From Oceanisphaera pacifica (lineage in GTDB: Bacteria > Pseudomonadota > Gammaproteobacteria > Enterobacterales > Aeromonadaceae): 64,000 bases of DNA. This document shows, one piece after another, positions 53,774-63,442 of the stretch. The stretch spans positions 1 to 64,000 of the forward strand of contig NZ_JAGDFX010000013.1 in assembly GCF_017498065.1 (NCBI RefSeq), given 5' to 3'. The notes beneath the pieces are model-generated. The model had not been told where the DNA came from, ran no database searches, and was given only the letters and a program-made list of their open reading frames with translations. Position numbers and translations under genes: made by a program. Position 1 is the first letter of the stretch; every line of letters begins with the position of its first letter.

Positions 53774-54355
53774 TTACTTAGCGAAGTTTTCTGCCGCAAA
53801 TTCCCAGTTAACCAGAGCCCAAAACGCTTTAACATAGTCTGGACGCACGTTACGGTAATCGATGTAGTAAGCATGCTCCCACACATCGCAGGTTAGCAGT
53901 GGGGTTACGTCGTCGGTCAGTGGGCAGCCAGCATTAGAAGTGTTAGCAATGGCCACTGTGCCGTCTGCTTTCTTAACTAACCAAGTCCAACCAGAACCAA
54001 AGTTAGTTACACAAGACTTAGTGAACTCTTCTTGGAAAGCTGCAAAAGAGCCGAAAGCCGCGTTAATTGCGTCTGCTAATGCGCCTGTTGGCTCACCGCC
54101 ACCGTTAGGGGCTAAGCAGTTCCAGTAGAAAGTGTGGTTCCAGATTTGTGCTGCGTTATTGAAAATACCGCCAGAAGAAGTCTTAATGATGTCTTCTAGA
54201 GATTTACCTTCAAACTCGGTACCTGGTACTAAATTGTTCAGGTTAACTACATAAGAGTTGTGGTGCTTACCATAGTGATACTCTAATGTTTCCTCTGAAA
54301 TATGAGGCAACAGGGCATTTTTTGCGTAAGGCAGAGCAGGAAGTTCAAAAGCCAT
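53774..54355 (-). CDS. sodB: Iron superoxide dismutase
   Basis: A 193-residue cytoplasmic enzyme; start set at ATG 54353-54355 ([20 protein letters not shown]). Metal ligands are expected in [12 protein letters not shown] (His), [10 protein letters not shown] (His), and [14 protein letters not shown] (Asp and His). FGSGWTWLV is also present. GGIFNNAAQ and the AAENFAK end match the Fe form. It removes superoxide. Confidence 0.95.
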   Translation of the reverse strand: MAFELPALPYAKNALLPHISEETLEYHYGKHHNSYVVNLNNLVPGTEFEGKSLEDIIKTSSGGIFNNAAQIWNHTFYWNCLAPNGGGEPTGALADAINAAFGSFAAFQEEFTKSCVTNFGSGWTWLVKKADGTVAIANTSNAGCPLTDDVTPLLTCDVWEHAYYIDYRNVRPDYVKAFWALVNWEFAAENFAK

Positions 54356-54731
54356 TATTATAATCTCCATTTTGATGGTGCCAGCCTAAGGCTGGTCTCG
54401 ACATTACTATTTGCTTTCTCCAGAACGGATACGAGTAACAGCAAAATGCCCGTATCACGCTAAATTACTGGCACTATTGTAGCAGTTAGCAAGCGGGCTA
54501 AACAACATCAGCTTTTGTAGGGATAAAGCGATAGGTTATTAATAGTGTCACTTTAATGGCCGTAAACAAGTGAACAGCGACTAAAATGAGGGGCGATACT
54601 TGTGACCCTTGCACGAAACAGTAGAATAGTGAATTAACTTGTCATTGTGATGACTTGCCGTTTTATACTGCGGATAATTTACTATTACGCATTTATTTTG
54701 TTGCTTGTCAGCAGCCATCATTGAGGTATTT
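54356..54731. other. Intergenic region between sodB and grxD
   Basis: 376 bases holding the two divergent promoters. No open frame or strong hairpin is recognised. Confidence 0.4.
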
Positions 54732-55070
54732 ATGGATACAGTTGAAAAAATCAAAACTCAAATCAGTGAAAACCCGATTTTGCTTTACATGAAAGGGTCG
54801 CCTAAATTTCCAAGCTGTGGCTTTTCTGCTCAAGCGGTACAAGCGCTAATGGGCTGTGGCCAACCTTTTGCCTACGTTGATATTTTGCAAAGCCCAGAAA
54901 TTCGTTCTGAGCTGCCAAAATACGCAGATTGGCCGACCTTTCCTCAACTGTGGGTTGACGGTGAGCTAGTGGGTGGCTGCGACATTATTATGGAAATGTT
55001 TCAACAGGGTGAGCTAAAGCCATTAGTTGAAGAAACCGCCGCCAAATACCCAAAGCCCGAGCAAGAGTAA
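54732..55070 (+). CDS. grxD: Monothiol glutaredoxin Grx4
   Basis: A 112-residue protein, start at ATG 54732 (MDTVEKIKTQISENPILLYM) rather than the in-frame codon at 54705. The monothiol active site is KFPSCGFSAQ (CGFS), followed by WPTFPQLWVDGELVGGCDII, the glutathione and Fe-S cluster binding surface. It carries and inserts [2Fe-2S] clusters. Confidence 0.94.
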   Translation: MDTVEKIKTQISENPILLYMKGSPKFPSCGFSAQAVQALMGCGQPFAYVDILQSPEIRSELPKYADWPTFPQLWVDGELVGGCDIIMEMFQQGELKPLVEETAAKYPKPEQE

Positions 55071-55081
55071 GCCGGCGGGAA

Positions 55082-55128
55082 GCTTGAAGTCTTTAGCTGA
55101 CCGCTTAAAGCTTACGGCTTACAGCTCT
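55082..55128. repeat. Dispersed repeat copy (core TTAGCTGACCGCTTAAAGCT)
   Basis: GCTTGAAGTCTTTAGCTGAC then CGCTTAAAGCTTACGGCTTA then CAGCT, the longest of the eight copies in this window. It lies between the convergent grxD and tusE genes. Confidence 0.6.
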
Positions 55129-55140
55129 CTTATCGCTTTC

Positions 55141-55470
55141 TTACAAGCACTTCACGGGTTTGGGTAATCCAGCAAGCTTAGTGGCTTGTTTGGCAGGACC
55201 TTTAGGGAACAGTCGATATAAATAGCGGCTGTTGCCTTTTTCGTTACCCAGCTCTTTGGCCATGGCCTTAACTAAGGCGCGCATGGCCGGTGAAGTGTTA
55301 TATTTGAGGTAAAAGTCTCGTACAAACTGCACCACTTCCCAATGCTCTTCGCTCAGCGCTATGCCTTCTTGTTCGGCTAATATTTCAACCATCTCTGGCT
55401 GCCAATCTTGGTGGTTTTTAAGGTACCCCTGAGTATCGGTTGCAATCGCGCGCCCCTCAAACTCAAACAT
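55141..55470 (-). CDS. tusE: Sulfur relay protein TusE (DsrC family)
   Basis: A 109-residue protein; start set at ATG 55468-55470 ([20 protein letters not shown]). The family pattern is [30 protein letters not shown] and [20 protein letters not shown], with the conserved penultimate Cys in the KCL tail. TusE receives sulfur from TusBCD and hands it to MnmA for 2-thiouridine in tRNA. Confidence 0.92.
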   Translation of the reverse strand: MFEFEGRAIATDTQGYLKNHQDWQPEMVEILAEQEGIALSEEHWEVVQFVRDFYLKYNTSPAMRALVKAMAKELGNEKGNSRYLYRLFPKGPAKQATKLAGLPKPVKCL

Positions 55471-55512
55471 AATTTGTCCTTTCAATACTGTTATTATCAA
55501 TAACCGTCGATA

Positions 55513-57732
55513 TTACTGAAGTTCGTGGGTGTCTGCATCTGTTATGGCGTCTTGTTGCTGAAAGCCTTGAGCCAGTTGGTATAGATCATTGACCAGCAAG
55601 GTAATATGACTTAATAGCTGTTGATTGAGGATTAGCCAGTCATCCTGGGAGTTGCCCTGCTTATCAAAGTCATGAGCTGCTGCACGGTTTGTTGCTGCAA
55701 TATTAAGAACAGGCGAAGAAACAGGCTGAGTGTGCTCATTGCGCAATGCCTTTGCCGCGACATTCAGCTGGTTTACCAGTTGCACAATTTTAGGGCCATG
55801 TGCTTGTTGTAATAAGCGACTTTGCGCGCGATGAGCACCCAAGGTTGACAGATAAGACAACAGAGCATGATTACGATAGGCAATATCAAAACATAAGTTA
55901 AGCCAGTATTTAGGTACAGGTTCAACCCGAATATTTTGCCATGCCAAAGCCAGCTGGTTATCGGCTAAGTGCGCCTGTTTGCGTGAAAGGCGATAATCAA
56001 GGTTGTCATTTCGTCCCTCAGTAAATTGCTGGGTAATGGCGGCTAAATAGCCGGCGTTGGCCTCCATGGCATCGGCCATTAACCGAGGTAAATAGCGGCG
56101 CTGCCAGTCTGGCCAAATAAACCAGACAGCAACAAAAGCCAATGCGCAGCCAATTAAGGTATCAAATAAGCGCGGTAGCCAAATCAACTCACTGGCACCA
56201 CCTTGTAAATTAAAGGCCAACAGCACAAATAAGGTCACAAAGCCGACAGCCCAACTGTAATACACCTTTATTTGGGTAAAGAAGATAAAAGCCCCCAATA
56301 GCAAGATCATTAATTGGGCGCCAATAGAGGGAAAAAAATACAACAGCGGCACGGCGGCCAAAATGCCACCTAGAGTGCCTAATATGCGCTGCACAAGCCG
56401 CTTGCGGGTAGCACTAAAGCTTGGCTGACATACAAATAAGATAGTGAGTAATATCCAATAACCGCGCTCAAATTCAAAATAGGCAATTAAGCTATAACCT
56501 AGCGCAAAACATAAGCACAAGCGGGTGCTGTGGCGAAATAATAAAGAGTCAGGATGAAACAGCGCCTTTAGTTTAGGCCAAAAAGGCTGGCGCTTAGGTT
56601 TTGCAAGCTCAACGGTAATGGCTTCGGGTAAGGGTTGGCGCTGTGTTAAAGACTCGGCGCGTACTAACCCCTGATGTAGGCGTGCCATATTGCGGCCTAA
56701 ATACTTAAGCGGACTTAATAAATGGGGAGGATAGTCTTGTTGTAAGTGACTGTAATTAAGCTGATCTTCCAGCGCACTTAACTCCCAAGTGAGGCGCTTA
56801 GGATGTTGGTAAGCATTATGGGTTAAAATGGCATAACCCAGTTTATAACAAGACTCCCCCAGCCCAACCAGTAGCGTTTGATAACCTTTTAATATATCTA
56901 GTTGTTTCAGATCTTGATTAAGCGCTTGGTACGAGTAATGGCTAGAGGTGGCCCGTTCGTGCATGTCTTGTACCAATAAGTACAAAGCCAGTAATCGGCC
57001 CAGCTCGTCTTGCTGTGCGTGACCTGCCTGGCCTTGAATACGCCGATTAAGCATTTGCTTGGTGTTTTCTAGCGCACTCACCAGCTGAATATTTAACTGC
57101 GCGAGTTGATGGCGCAAGTGTTGATGCTGTTGATCGGGGCTATCAAAAAAGCGCGACTTTTCTAATAAGTAACGTGACAGTGAAAAATAGCACTGCGCTA
57201 ATTGCTCATGTACTTGTTTATAAGGCCAAATTAATAATACCAACCAAGACAACAGGCCATACCAAGCCGCCCCTAAGGTTAATAACAGGGGTTGGTACCA
57301 GAAGCTGGGGCTGTCGGGGTGGCCTTGCATGGCATATAAAGAGATTAATAATATCCCAAACCCCAAGGTGCCGGCCGTTGGCCCCCAAGCGGCCATTAAA
57401 ATTAAAACTAAGGCACTAATTACCAATAAGGGACCAAACAGCAAGGGGGTGTCAATGGTTAGGGTGACCAAACAAATGGCAATAAAAAAGCACACTAAGC
57501 TTAATAATAGATGGCGCAGGCGACCTTTGGGGTCTTGATCGACTTCGCTCAATGCACCCGCCATTATACCTAAGGTGAGCGTGACTGCTGCGGGGGTGTG
57601 ATCTAACCACCAACCGGGCAGCAATACACTTGCCATAGCCAACAAGACTTTAATGGCAAAAAAGAAATGACTGTTGGTAAACAGTCGCCTTAGCCAAGAC
57701 ACAAGAGCAGGGGCAGTAATCGCTGATGGCAT
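55513..57732 (-). CDS. YccS-like FUSC-family inner membrane protein
   Basis: A 739-residue membrane protein. The N-terminal six-helix block (VLLAMASVLLPGWWLDHTPA, WYGLLSWLVLLIWPYKQVHE) is followed by a long soluble region (~170-390), a second helix block (SLLFRHSTRLCLCFALGYSL, PSFSATRKRLVQRILGTLGG) and a cytoplasmic tail. The layout is that of the FUSC/YccS-YhfK group related to AaeB. Transport function is inferred. It sits 42 bases from tusE. Confidence 0.85.
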   Translation of the reverse strand: MPSAITAPALVSWLRRLFTNSHFFFAIKVLLAMASVLLPGWWLDHTPAAVTLTLGIMAGALSEVDQDPKGRLRHLLLSLVCFFIAICLVTLTIDTPLLFGPLLVISALVLILMAAWGPTAGTLGFGILLISLYAMQGHPDSPSFWYQPLLLTLGAAWYGLLSWLVLLIWPYKQVHEQLAQCYFSLSRYLLEKSRFFDSPDQQHQHLRHQLAQLNIQLVSALENTKQMLNRRIQGQAGHAQQDELGRLLALYLLVQDMHERATSSHYSYQALNQDLKQLDILKGYQTLLVGLGESCYKLGYAILTHNAYQHPKRLTWELSALEDQLNYSHLQQDYPPHLLSPLKYLGRNMARLHQGLVRAESLTQRQPLPEAITVELAKPKRQPFWPKLKALFHPDSLLFRHSTRLCLCFALGYSLIAYFEFERGYWILLTILFVCQPSFSATRKRLVQRILGTLGGILAAVPLLYFFPSIGAQLMILLLGAFIFFTQIKVYYSWAVGFVTLFVLLAFNLQGGASELIWLPRLFDTLIGCALAFVAVWFIWPDWQRRYLPRLMADAMEANAGYLAAITQQFTEGRNDNLDYRLSRKQAHLADNQLALAWQNIRVEPVPKYWLNLCFDIAYRNHALLSYLSTLGAHRAQSRLLQQAHGPKIVQLVNQLNVAAKALRNEHTQPVSSPVLNIAATNRAAAHDFDKQGNSQDDWLILNQQLLSHITLLVNDLYQLAQGFQQQDAITDADTHELQ

Positions 57733-57832
57733 TTAATGGCTCACTATAAAGTTAAACGAATCAAGTTGTCAGTGCAAAGAACCTGAGCAACTAGCTTAGC
57801 GCGTTCTGCATGTATTAATAGCGTATAGGCAT

Positions 57833-57859
57833 AAAAAAAGCCCCATCAAGGGGCTTTTT
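57833..57859 (-). terminator. Intrinsic terminator downstream of yccA
   Basis: AAAAAAAGCCCC-ATCAA-GGGGCTTTTT: T run on the minus strand, 16 bases after the yccA stop. Confidence 0.9.
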
Positions 57860-57875
57860 GTAAGTGAGCTGCAAC

Positions 57876-58541
57876 TTAGTCGCGGCTTAAGCCTAACAAG
57901 CTGAGTAGGCTTAAAAAGATATTGAAGATAGACACATACAAGGTAATAGTGGCTGAAATATAGTTGCGCTCACCGCCATGAATAATGGCACTGGTTTGCA
58001 TTAAAATTGCGCCAGAGGAGAACAAGATAAACAGTGCACTCAGCGCTTGGCTAAGGGCGGGAATGTGAAAGAACAAATTGGCAACCACACCCACCAGTAA
58101 AATCACAAAACCGGCCATCATCATGCCACCTAAAAAAGACATGTCTTTTTTGGTGGTTAGTACATAAGCGGATAAGGATAAGAAAGTGAGCGCAGTACCG
58201 CCTAAGGCGAGCATCACGGTTTCGGTACCGCTGGCAGAGCTTAGGTAGTGATTAATAATAGGGCCAATGGTGTAGCCGGTGAAGGCAGTAAAGGCGAAAA
58301 TAAAGACTAAGCCTAAGCCGCTATCACGATTTTTTTCGGTTAAAAACATCAGGCCATAAAAGCCGACTAAAGTAATAATTAAGCCAGGACGAGGCAGCCC
58401 CATCATGGCACTAACACCCGCACCCAAAGAGGCGGCTATTAATGTCATGGCTAACAACATATAGGTATTACGTAATACCTTATTAGTGGCCAGCTCACTG
58501 GTTTGTGTGCGTGGAATCGAGTTTTGGTATCGCATGTTCAA
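57876..58541 (-). CDS. yccA: YccA, Bax inhibitor-1 family membrane protein
   Basis: A 221-residue, seven-helix protein: basic start MNMRYQNSIPRTQTSELATN, then VLRNTYMLLAMTLIAASLGA. In E. coli, YccA is a substrate and modulator of FtsH. ATG two codons later is an equal candidate start. Gene order yccA near tusE is kept as in enterobacteria. Confidence 0.9.
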   Translation of the reverse strand: MNMRYQNSIPRTQTSELATNKVLRNTYMLLAMTLIAASLGAGVSAMMGLPRPGLIITLVGFYGLMFLTEKNRDSGLGLVFIFAFTAFTGYTIGPIINHYLSSASGTETVMLALGGTALTFLSLSAYVLTTKKDMSFLGGMMMAGFVILLVGVVANLFFHIPALSQALSALFILFSSGAILMQTSAIIHGGERNYISATITLYVSIFNIFLSLLSLLGLSRD

Positions 58542-58813
58542 AGCTCCTTAAGCTTCTTCTTTACGGGGTTAAGTATGAGTTAACAAGGCGAATGCCGTGT
58601 TGTCATTACTTGACCGAATATATTGGCAAATCAATACACCTATTTGGGCATAAAATGGCCGAATTGTCGAGTGTTGTGTGATGATTGCTCTATCAATGAA
58701 AGCGCATATTGCTGGAGTTAGCAGCAATGTGCGCATAAAATATGCGTTTGAACAAAAATAGTGATTTATCCGTTTACAAGGGCCGGTTAACTTAGGTATT
58801 ATTCATCCCGTTC
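58542..58813. other. Intergenic promoter region
   Basis: 272 bases between the divergent yccA and the tRNA gene. TTTGAACAAAAATAGTGATT near 58746 is the AT-rich area most likely to hold the tRNA promoter. No gene is seen. Confidence 0.4.
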
Positions 58814-58904
58814 GGAGGGGTGGCAGAGTGGTTGAATGCACCGGTCTTGAAAACCGGCATGGGTTTATAGCCCATCCAGGGTTCAAATCCCTGCTCCTCC
58901 GCCA
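58814..58904 (+). tRNA. tRNA-Ser (anticodon UGA)
   Basis: A 91-base class II tRNA with encoded CCA (58902-58904). The acceptor stem is GGAGGGG/CTCCTCC, the anticodon loop CTTGAAA in CCGGT-CTTGAAA-ACCGG, the long variable arm ATGGGTTTATAGCCCAT and the T arm CAGGGTTCAAATCCCTG. Discriminator G. Confidence 0.97.
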
Positions 58905-58910
58905 TTTTAC

Positions 58911-58946
58911 AAAAAGCCCGCTGCGTTTACTCGTAGCGGGCTTTTT
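58911..58946 (+). terminator. Terminator after tRNA-Ser
   Basis: AAAAAGCCCGCTGCGTTTAC then TCGTAGCGGGCTTTTT, stem AAGCCCGCT/AGCGGGCTT with T run. Confidence 0.9.
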
Positions 58947-58983
58947 GCTTTCTAAAAAACCAAACCTGCTTAGAGACTTAGCG

Positions 58984-59673
58984 ATGGATATATTGCGCAC
59001 CGACCCCGACTATTTGGTCATTAATAAGCCCGCTGGCATTGGCATGCACCAAGAAGGAGATCAACCGGGTCTAGTGCGCCTACTCAGTGAGCTGCGAGGA
59101 GAAGTGCTGTATCCGGTACATCGGCTGGATAAAATGACCACGGGTGTATTATTGCTAGCCCGTCATCGCGATGCGAATCGTGAACTCAGCCGCCAATTTG
59201 CTGAGCGCAAAACACAAAAGTATTACGTTGCGCTATCTGCTAATAAACCCACTAAAAAGCAGGGGCTGGTTAAAGGGGATATGGAAAAAGCACGAGGAGG
59301 CAGCTGGAAGTTATCTCGCCGACTAACCAATCCCGCCATTACGCGTTTTCATAGTTGTTTATTGGCAGATCCTTCGCCCACATCTGTAGAACCCAATTCA
59401 TACCCAAAGCCCTTGCGGGGCTTTTTATTGGCACCGCTAACCGGCAAAACCCACCAACTTAGGGTGGCATTAAAAAGCCAAGCTTGTCCCATATTAGGTG
59501 ATACGCGCTATGGGGGAGCCTTGTCAGATAGAGGCTATTTACATGCCTGGCAGCTGGGCTTTGAATATCAAGATAAGTCGATTTGCGTGCGCGCACCCTT
59601 TACCTCTGGTTCACATTTTTTAACCCATCAGCAGCAATTAACCCACTGGATTGATGACATACTAACGGCCTAA
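58984..59673 (+). CDS. RluA-family pseudouridine synthase
   Basis: A 229-residue enzyme, start set at ATG 58984 (MDILRTDPDYLVINKPAGIG); the longer frame runs back through the tRNA and is not coding. The catalytic Asp is in YPVHRLDKMTTGVLLLA, followed by FAERKTQKYYVAL and GFLLAPLTGKTHQLRVALKS, and ILGDTRYGG near the end. There is no S4 domain. It is of the short RluA/TruC-like type; the modified base is not known. Confidence 0.9.
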   Translation: MDILRTDPDYLVINKPAGIGMHQEGDQPGLVRLLSELRGEVLYPVHRLDKMTTGVLLLARHRDANRELSRQFAERKTQKYYVALSANKPTKKQGLVKGDMEKARGGSWKLSRRLTNPAITRFHSCLLADPSPTSVEPNSYPKPLRGFLLAPLTGKTHQLRVALKSQACPILGDTRYGGALSDRGYLHAWQLGFEYQDKSICVRAPFTSGSHFLTHQQQLTHWIDDILTA

Positions 59674-59694
59674 ATTAAGCAAGCGAGGTGAGTC

Positions 59695-60384
59695 ATGCAA
59701 TATTGGATAATGGGTGGCGGTGGCATAGGGGCGGCGTTGGCTCAAGCTTGTGTGGCACGAGGGAGTCAGGTACTAGTTTTAAGTCGTACTAACCCCCAGT
59801 TAGCTGAGGTTGACTGGTTGGCCGTCGATAATACCGATCAAGACGCGTTAGCCAAGGCCATTGCCGATTACCCTTTGCCAGCTCGAGTGATTAACACCCT
59901 CGGCATGCTACACCAAGGTGAGCAACAGCCAGAAAAGCGTATTGAGCAGCTTAGTGAGGCCGCCTTTAATAATAGCCTGCGTATTAATACTTGGCCGACT
60001 TTGGCGATGGCACAATTATTATCGCAACGCCTAACGCGCACTACACCATTACAGTTTGCTGCCTTATCGGCGCGGGTGGGCAGTATTAGCGATAATAGAG
60101 CCGGTGGCTGGTATAGCTATCGCGTGAGCAAAGCTGCCCTTAATATGGCGATAAAAACGGTGAGCATTGAATGGCAGCGCTGTTTTCCTCATGCCAGCAT
60201 AGTTGGACTGCACCCAGGTACAGTGGCGACAGAGCTGTCTTCTCCTTTTCGGTCGAGTTTGGCCGCGGGGCAATTACACACCCCAGCCCAAGCGGCGCAA
60301 GACTTACTCATGGTGTTAGATAACTTATCTCATCAAGACTCAGGTCGGCTATTTGCATGGGACGGCCAAGAAATACAACCTTGA
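59695..60384 (+). CDS. SDR-family oxidoreductase (CsgA-like)
   Basis: A 229-residue Rossmann protein. The NAD(P) motif is IMGGGGIGAALAQAC at ~4-18. The catalytic Ser region is FAALSARVGSISDNRAGGW and the Tyr-x-x-x-Lys is YSYRVSKAALNMAI. The Gly-rich N-terminus and SYRVSKAALN resemble the C-factor/CsgA-like SDR group. Cofactor and substrate are unknown. It starts 21 bases after the pseudouridine synthase, likely co-transcribed. Confidence 0.85.
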   Translation: MQYWIMGGGGIGAALAQACVARGSQVLVLSRTNPQLAEVDWLAVDNTDQDALAKAIADYPLPARVINTLGMLHQGEQQPEKRIEQLSEAAFNNSLRINTWPTLAMAQLLSQRLTRTTPLQFAALSARVGSISDNRAGGWYSYRVSKAALNMAIKTVSIEWQRCFPHASIVGLHPGTVATELSSPFRSSLAAGQLHTPAQAAQDLLMVLDNLSHQDSGRLFAWDGQEIQP

Positions 60385-60396
60385 TGTATTAGGCTG

Positions 60397-60411
60397 CAAA
60401 CAGACAGTTTG
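60397..60411 (+). promoter_or_regulatory. Inverted repeat upstream of fruB, possible regulator site
   Basis: CAAACAGACAGTTTG, two 5-base arms with a 5-base centre, 98 bases ahead of the fruB start. It could be an operator; it only loosely resembles Cra/FruR sites. Confidence 0.3.
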
Positions 60412-60508
60412 TGTGAGGATGCCAGCAGAATACCTAAACTGTGATGTTTTTAGCGTGCTTTTAGCTTAGTGTTTGATGTTATTAAGCTATAAGCAAGGGA
60501 TGGATTTC

Positions 60509-63442
60509 ATGCTGGCATTATCGATTAACGATATTAAAGTGGGTGTCGAGTTAGCTGATAAAAACGCCGTTATTCACGCGCTAGCCCACTGGCTAGAAGA
60601 AGATGGCCATGTGGCTTCTGGCTACCAAGCCGGCATGATGGCTAGAGAAGCAAAAGCCGCGACTTATCTGGGCCAAGGTATTGCCATCCCCCATGGCACG
60701 CAAGCATGCCGACACCTGATTCAAAATACCGGCATTAAAGTGTTGCACCTGCCACAAGGGGTGGAGTGGGGAGACGGCGAAAAAGCCTATCTAGTATTAG
60801 GCATTGCTGCCCGCTCAGACGAACACCTCGATTTACTTAAACAGCTGGCTAAAACCCTCTCTCAAGATAACCTACAAAAACGCGTGATGGCGATCACCGA
60901 GCCTGAGCAGGTGCTGGCGCTACTACAAGACCCTGCTGAACCTAAAGAGGTGGGGTTACCTCTTGTGCACATCGCGACCGAGCTGGATGCAGAAACCTTA
61001 TTGCAGCTGACTGATCACGCCTTAGAGTTAGTGTCTTGCAGCACACAAGAGCAAGCCCAGTTAAGGCAGGCCGCGCCCATTCATATTGGGCAGGGATGGT
61101 GGCTAAGTCAAACCAATGCCTGTCATGGGCCGAGCCAAGCCGCCTTAGTTACGGCTAATGTGCATAGCCCATTGCTTATGCAAACGCCTGCGGTGCGTGG
61201 GGTGTTAGTGTTATTTGTGAAAGGGGTGGGCCATAAGGCTTTACTGGATCAATTACTGGCTTGGTTAGCGGTCAAGCAAGGAGCTGCACTGGCGGCTTTA
61301 CACTCAGCCACCGCCTTACTTGACGCCTTAGAGGCAGGGCCTGCGGCTTATGCGCAACAGCGTCATAGTACTGAGCAGATTGCCGTGGTGCGTAATACCC
61401 ACGGTATCCATGCCCGCCCTGGGGCCATATTAGTACAGATTGCTAAGCAATTTGAGGCCGAAGTACAGGTGCGCAACCTTGAAGGTGACGGCCAGTGGAT
61501 GTCGGCAAAAAGCTTAATGCAAATGATAAGTTTAGGCGCAAAGCGCGGGCACCAGCTGTTATTTTCGGCCTCAGGGGCAGATAGTGAAGCGGCGGTATCT
61601 GCACTGGTGAATGGCGTTAAAGAGGGGCTGGGAGAGGCATTGGGTGAAGACTTAGTCGAAGATGTACTCGCCCCTGAACAAGCAACTCATGAAATACAGT
61701 CGCAAGATGAGGCTCAAACTAAGCCGATAACGCTGGAGCCAAACACTGAGTTAACTGGGGTAGCCGCCGCCGCAGGCGTGGCCATTGGGCCAGTGTTTGT
61801 TGATGTAGCTGTGCAATTTGACTATCCCCAACAAGGGGAAGATACAGTGACAGAAAAAGCCGCGTTAGCCGCGGCCATTGAGCAAGCTTGCCATGACTTA
61901 AGCAAGGCACAGGCCCACAGCCACGACCCTCAGGCGAGTGACATTATAGCGATGCACCAAGAGCTATTAGCGGATCCCGCATTAAGCTTTGGGGTGAATT
62001 GTCGTATTAGCCAAGGCCAATCCGCCCCCGCGGCTTGGTGGAGCGAAATTAATTTAGCCGCCACTCGCCAAGCCAATAACAAAGACGCCTTATTAGCAGA
62101 GCGCGCCGCCGATATTCGTGATGTGGGGCGCCGTGTGATGGCTATTTTATGTGACAGTCCCGCCAGTATCCCTCCTGAGCATCCTTATATTTGGGTCGCT
62201 CAAGAAATTGGCCCCTCGCAGTTGGTTAATCTAGACCCACAACAGGTATTAGGCATTGTAACAGTAAGTGGAGGGGCGGCATCTCATAGTGCTATTTTAG
62301 CCGCTGCCTTAGGCATTCCGGCCTTAGCGGGTGTTAATGGCGCTGTAATGACAATTAAAAACGCGACTCATGCTATTTTAGATGGCAATCGGGGCTGTTT
62401 AACCATCGCCCCCGATGCATCAATACGCCAGCAAGCCCAAGCGCAACAACGCCAAGCTAAGCAAGCAGCAGCGCGGGCGTGGGAGGAGCGAGACCTAGCC
62501 GCTATCACCCAAGATAAGCACCGCATTGACGTGGCAGCTAACTTAGGTGGTATAAAAGACGCGTCGCAAGTGCTGGCATCCGGTGGCGATGGTGTTGGGC
62601 TGTTACGTACCGAGTTTGTGTTTATGTCGCGGCGCAGTGCACCGGATCTTGCTAGCCAAACCGCCTTATATCGCCCATTATTTGATGCACTAAAAGGGCG
62701 GCCTTTATTGGCGCGCACCTTAGATGTGGGCGGCGATAAACCCCTGCCTTACTGGTCAAGCCCTAAAGAAGATAACCCCTTTTTAGGGGTGCGCGGTATT
62801 CGGTTATGCCAACAGCATCCGGCGCTGCTCAAAACGCAAATTCGCGCCTTATTAATGGCGGCCAATAACCGGCCGGTGCGCATTATGTTCCCTATGATCA
62901 CTGATATTGCCGAGTGGCGCTGGGCAAAAGACAGGGTTAATGAGATACAAGCCGAGCTTAACGCGACGCAAGTTGAGCTGGGCATAATGATAGAAGTGCC
63001 AGCAGCGGCGCTGTGTGCCCCAGTGTTTGCGCAAGAAGTCGACTTTTTTAGTATTGGTACCAACGATCTTACGCAATATACCATGGCCGTAGACAGGGGT
63101 AATGGTGAGTTGGCCTACCTGGGTGATGGGTTACATCCGAGTGTGTTACAACTGATAAAAATGACAGTGGAGGCCGCACACCAGCAAGGTAAATGGGTGG
63201 GGGTGTGTGGCGAGCTGGCGGCCGATGCCCAAGCTGTGCCGATTTTATTGGGGCTAGGCGTAGATGAGTTATCGGTGAGCTTAGCGCGTTTGCCGTTAGT
63301 AAAATCACAAATACGACAATTATCTTTTGCGCACTGCCAGTGGTTAGCCCAGCAGGCGTTAGTTGCCGACGATGCGGCCGGTGTTCGACGGTTAATGAGC
63401 CAAGCTGAAAAAGGCATTGCACCAGATAAGGAGCCAGGCTGA
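60509..63442 (+). CDS. fruB: Fructose PTS multiphosphoryl transfer protein (EIIA-HPr-EI)
   Basis: A 977-residue fusion, start set at ATG 60509 (MLALSINDIKVGVELADKN), with AAGGGA upstream. It carries a fructose EIIA domain (~1-145, phospho-His about residue 62 in GIAIPHGT), a linker domain, HPr (~285-370, NTHGIHARPGA with His about 301) and Enzyme I (~405-977, GGAASHSAILA with His about 592; later REGDGVGLLRTEF-like region and SIGTNDLTQYTMAVDRGN). It passes phosphate from PEP to EIIB/C of the fructose permease, as in Pseudomonas; E. coli FruB lacks the EI part. Its stop overlaps fruK. Confidence 0.94.
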   Translation: MLALSINDIKVGVELADKNAVIHALAHWLEEDGHVASGYQAGMMAREAKAATYLGQGIAIPHGTQACRHLIQNTGIKVLHLPQGVEWGDGEKAYLVLGIAARSDEHLDLLKQLAKTLSQDNLQKRVMAITEPEQVLALLQDPAEPKEVGLPLVHIATELDAETLLQLTDHALELVSCSTQEQAQLRQAAPIHIGQGWWLSQTNACHGPSQAALVTANVHSPLLMQTPAVRGVLVLFVKGVGHKALLDQLLAWLAVKQGAALAALHSATALLDALEAGPAAYAQQRHSTEQIAVVRNTHGIHARPGAILVQIAKQFEAEVQVRNLEGDGQWMSAKSLMQMISLGAKRGHQLLFSASGADSEAAVSALVNGVKEGLGEALGEDLVEDVLAPEQATHEIQSQDEAQTKPITLEPNTELTGVAAAAGVAIGPVFVDVAVQFDYPQQGEDTVTEKAALAAAIEQACHDLSKAQAHSHDPQASDIIAMHQELLADPALSFGVNCRISQGQSAPAAWWSEINLAATRQANNKDALLAERAADIRDVGRRVMAILCDSPASIPPEHPYIWVAQEIGPSQLVNLDPQQVLGIVTVSGGAASHSAILAAALGIPALAGVNGAVMTIKNATHAILDGNRGCLTIAPDASIRQQAQAQQRQAKQAAARAWEERDLAAITQDKHRIDVAANLGGIKDASQVLASGGDGVGLLRTEFVFMSRRSAPDLASQTALYRPLFDALKGRPLLARTLDVGGDKPLPYWSSPKEDNPFLGVRGIRLCQQHPALLKTQIRALLMAANNRPVRIMFPMITDIAEWRWAKDRVNEIQAELNATQVELGIMIEVPAAALCAPVFAQEVDFFSIGTNDLTQYTMAVDRGNGELAYLGDGLHPSVLQLIKMTVEAAHQQGKWVGVCGELAADAQAVPILLGLGVDELSVSLARLPLVKSQIRQLSFAHCQWLAQQALVADDAAGVRRLMSQAEKGIAPDKEPG

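Noticed and set aside
58828-58983. N-terminal extension of the pseudouridine synthase
   Set aside because: It translates tRNA-Ser and its terminator; ATG 58984 begins with the conserved family sequence.
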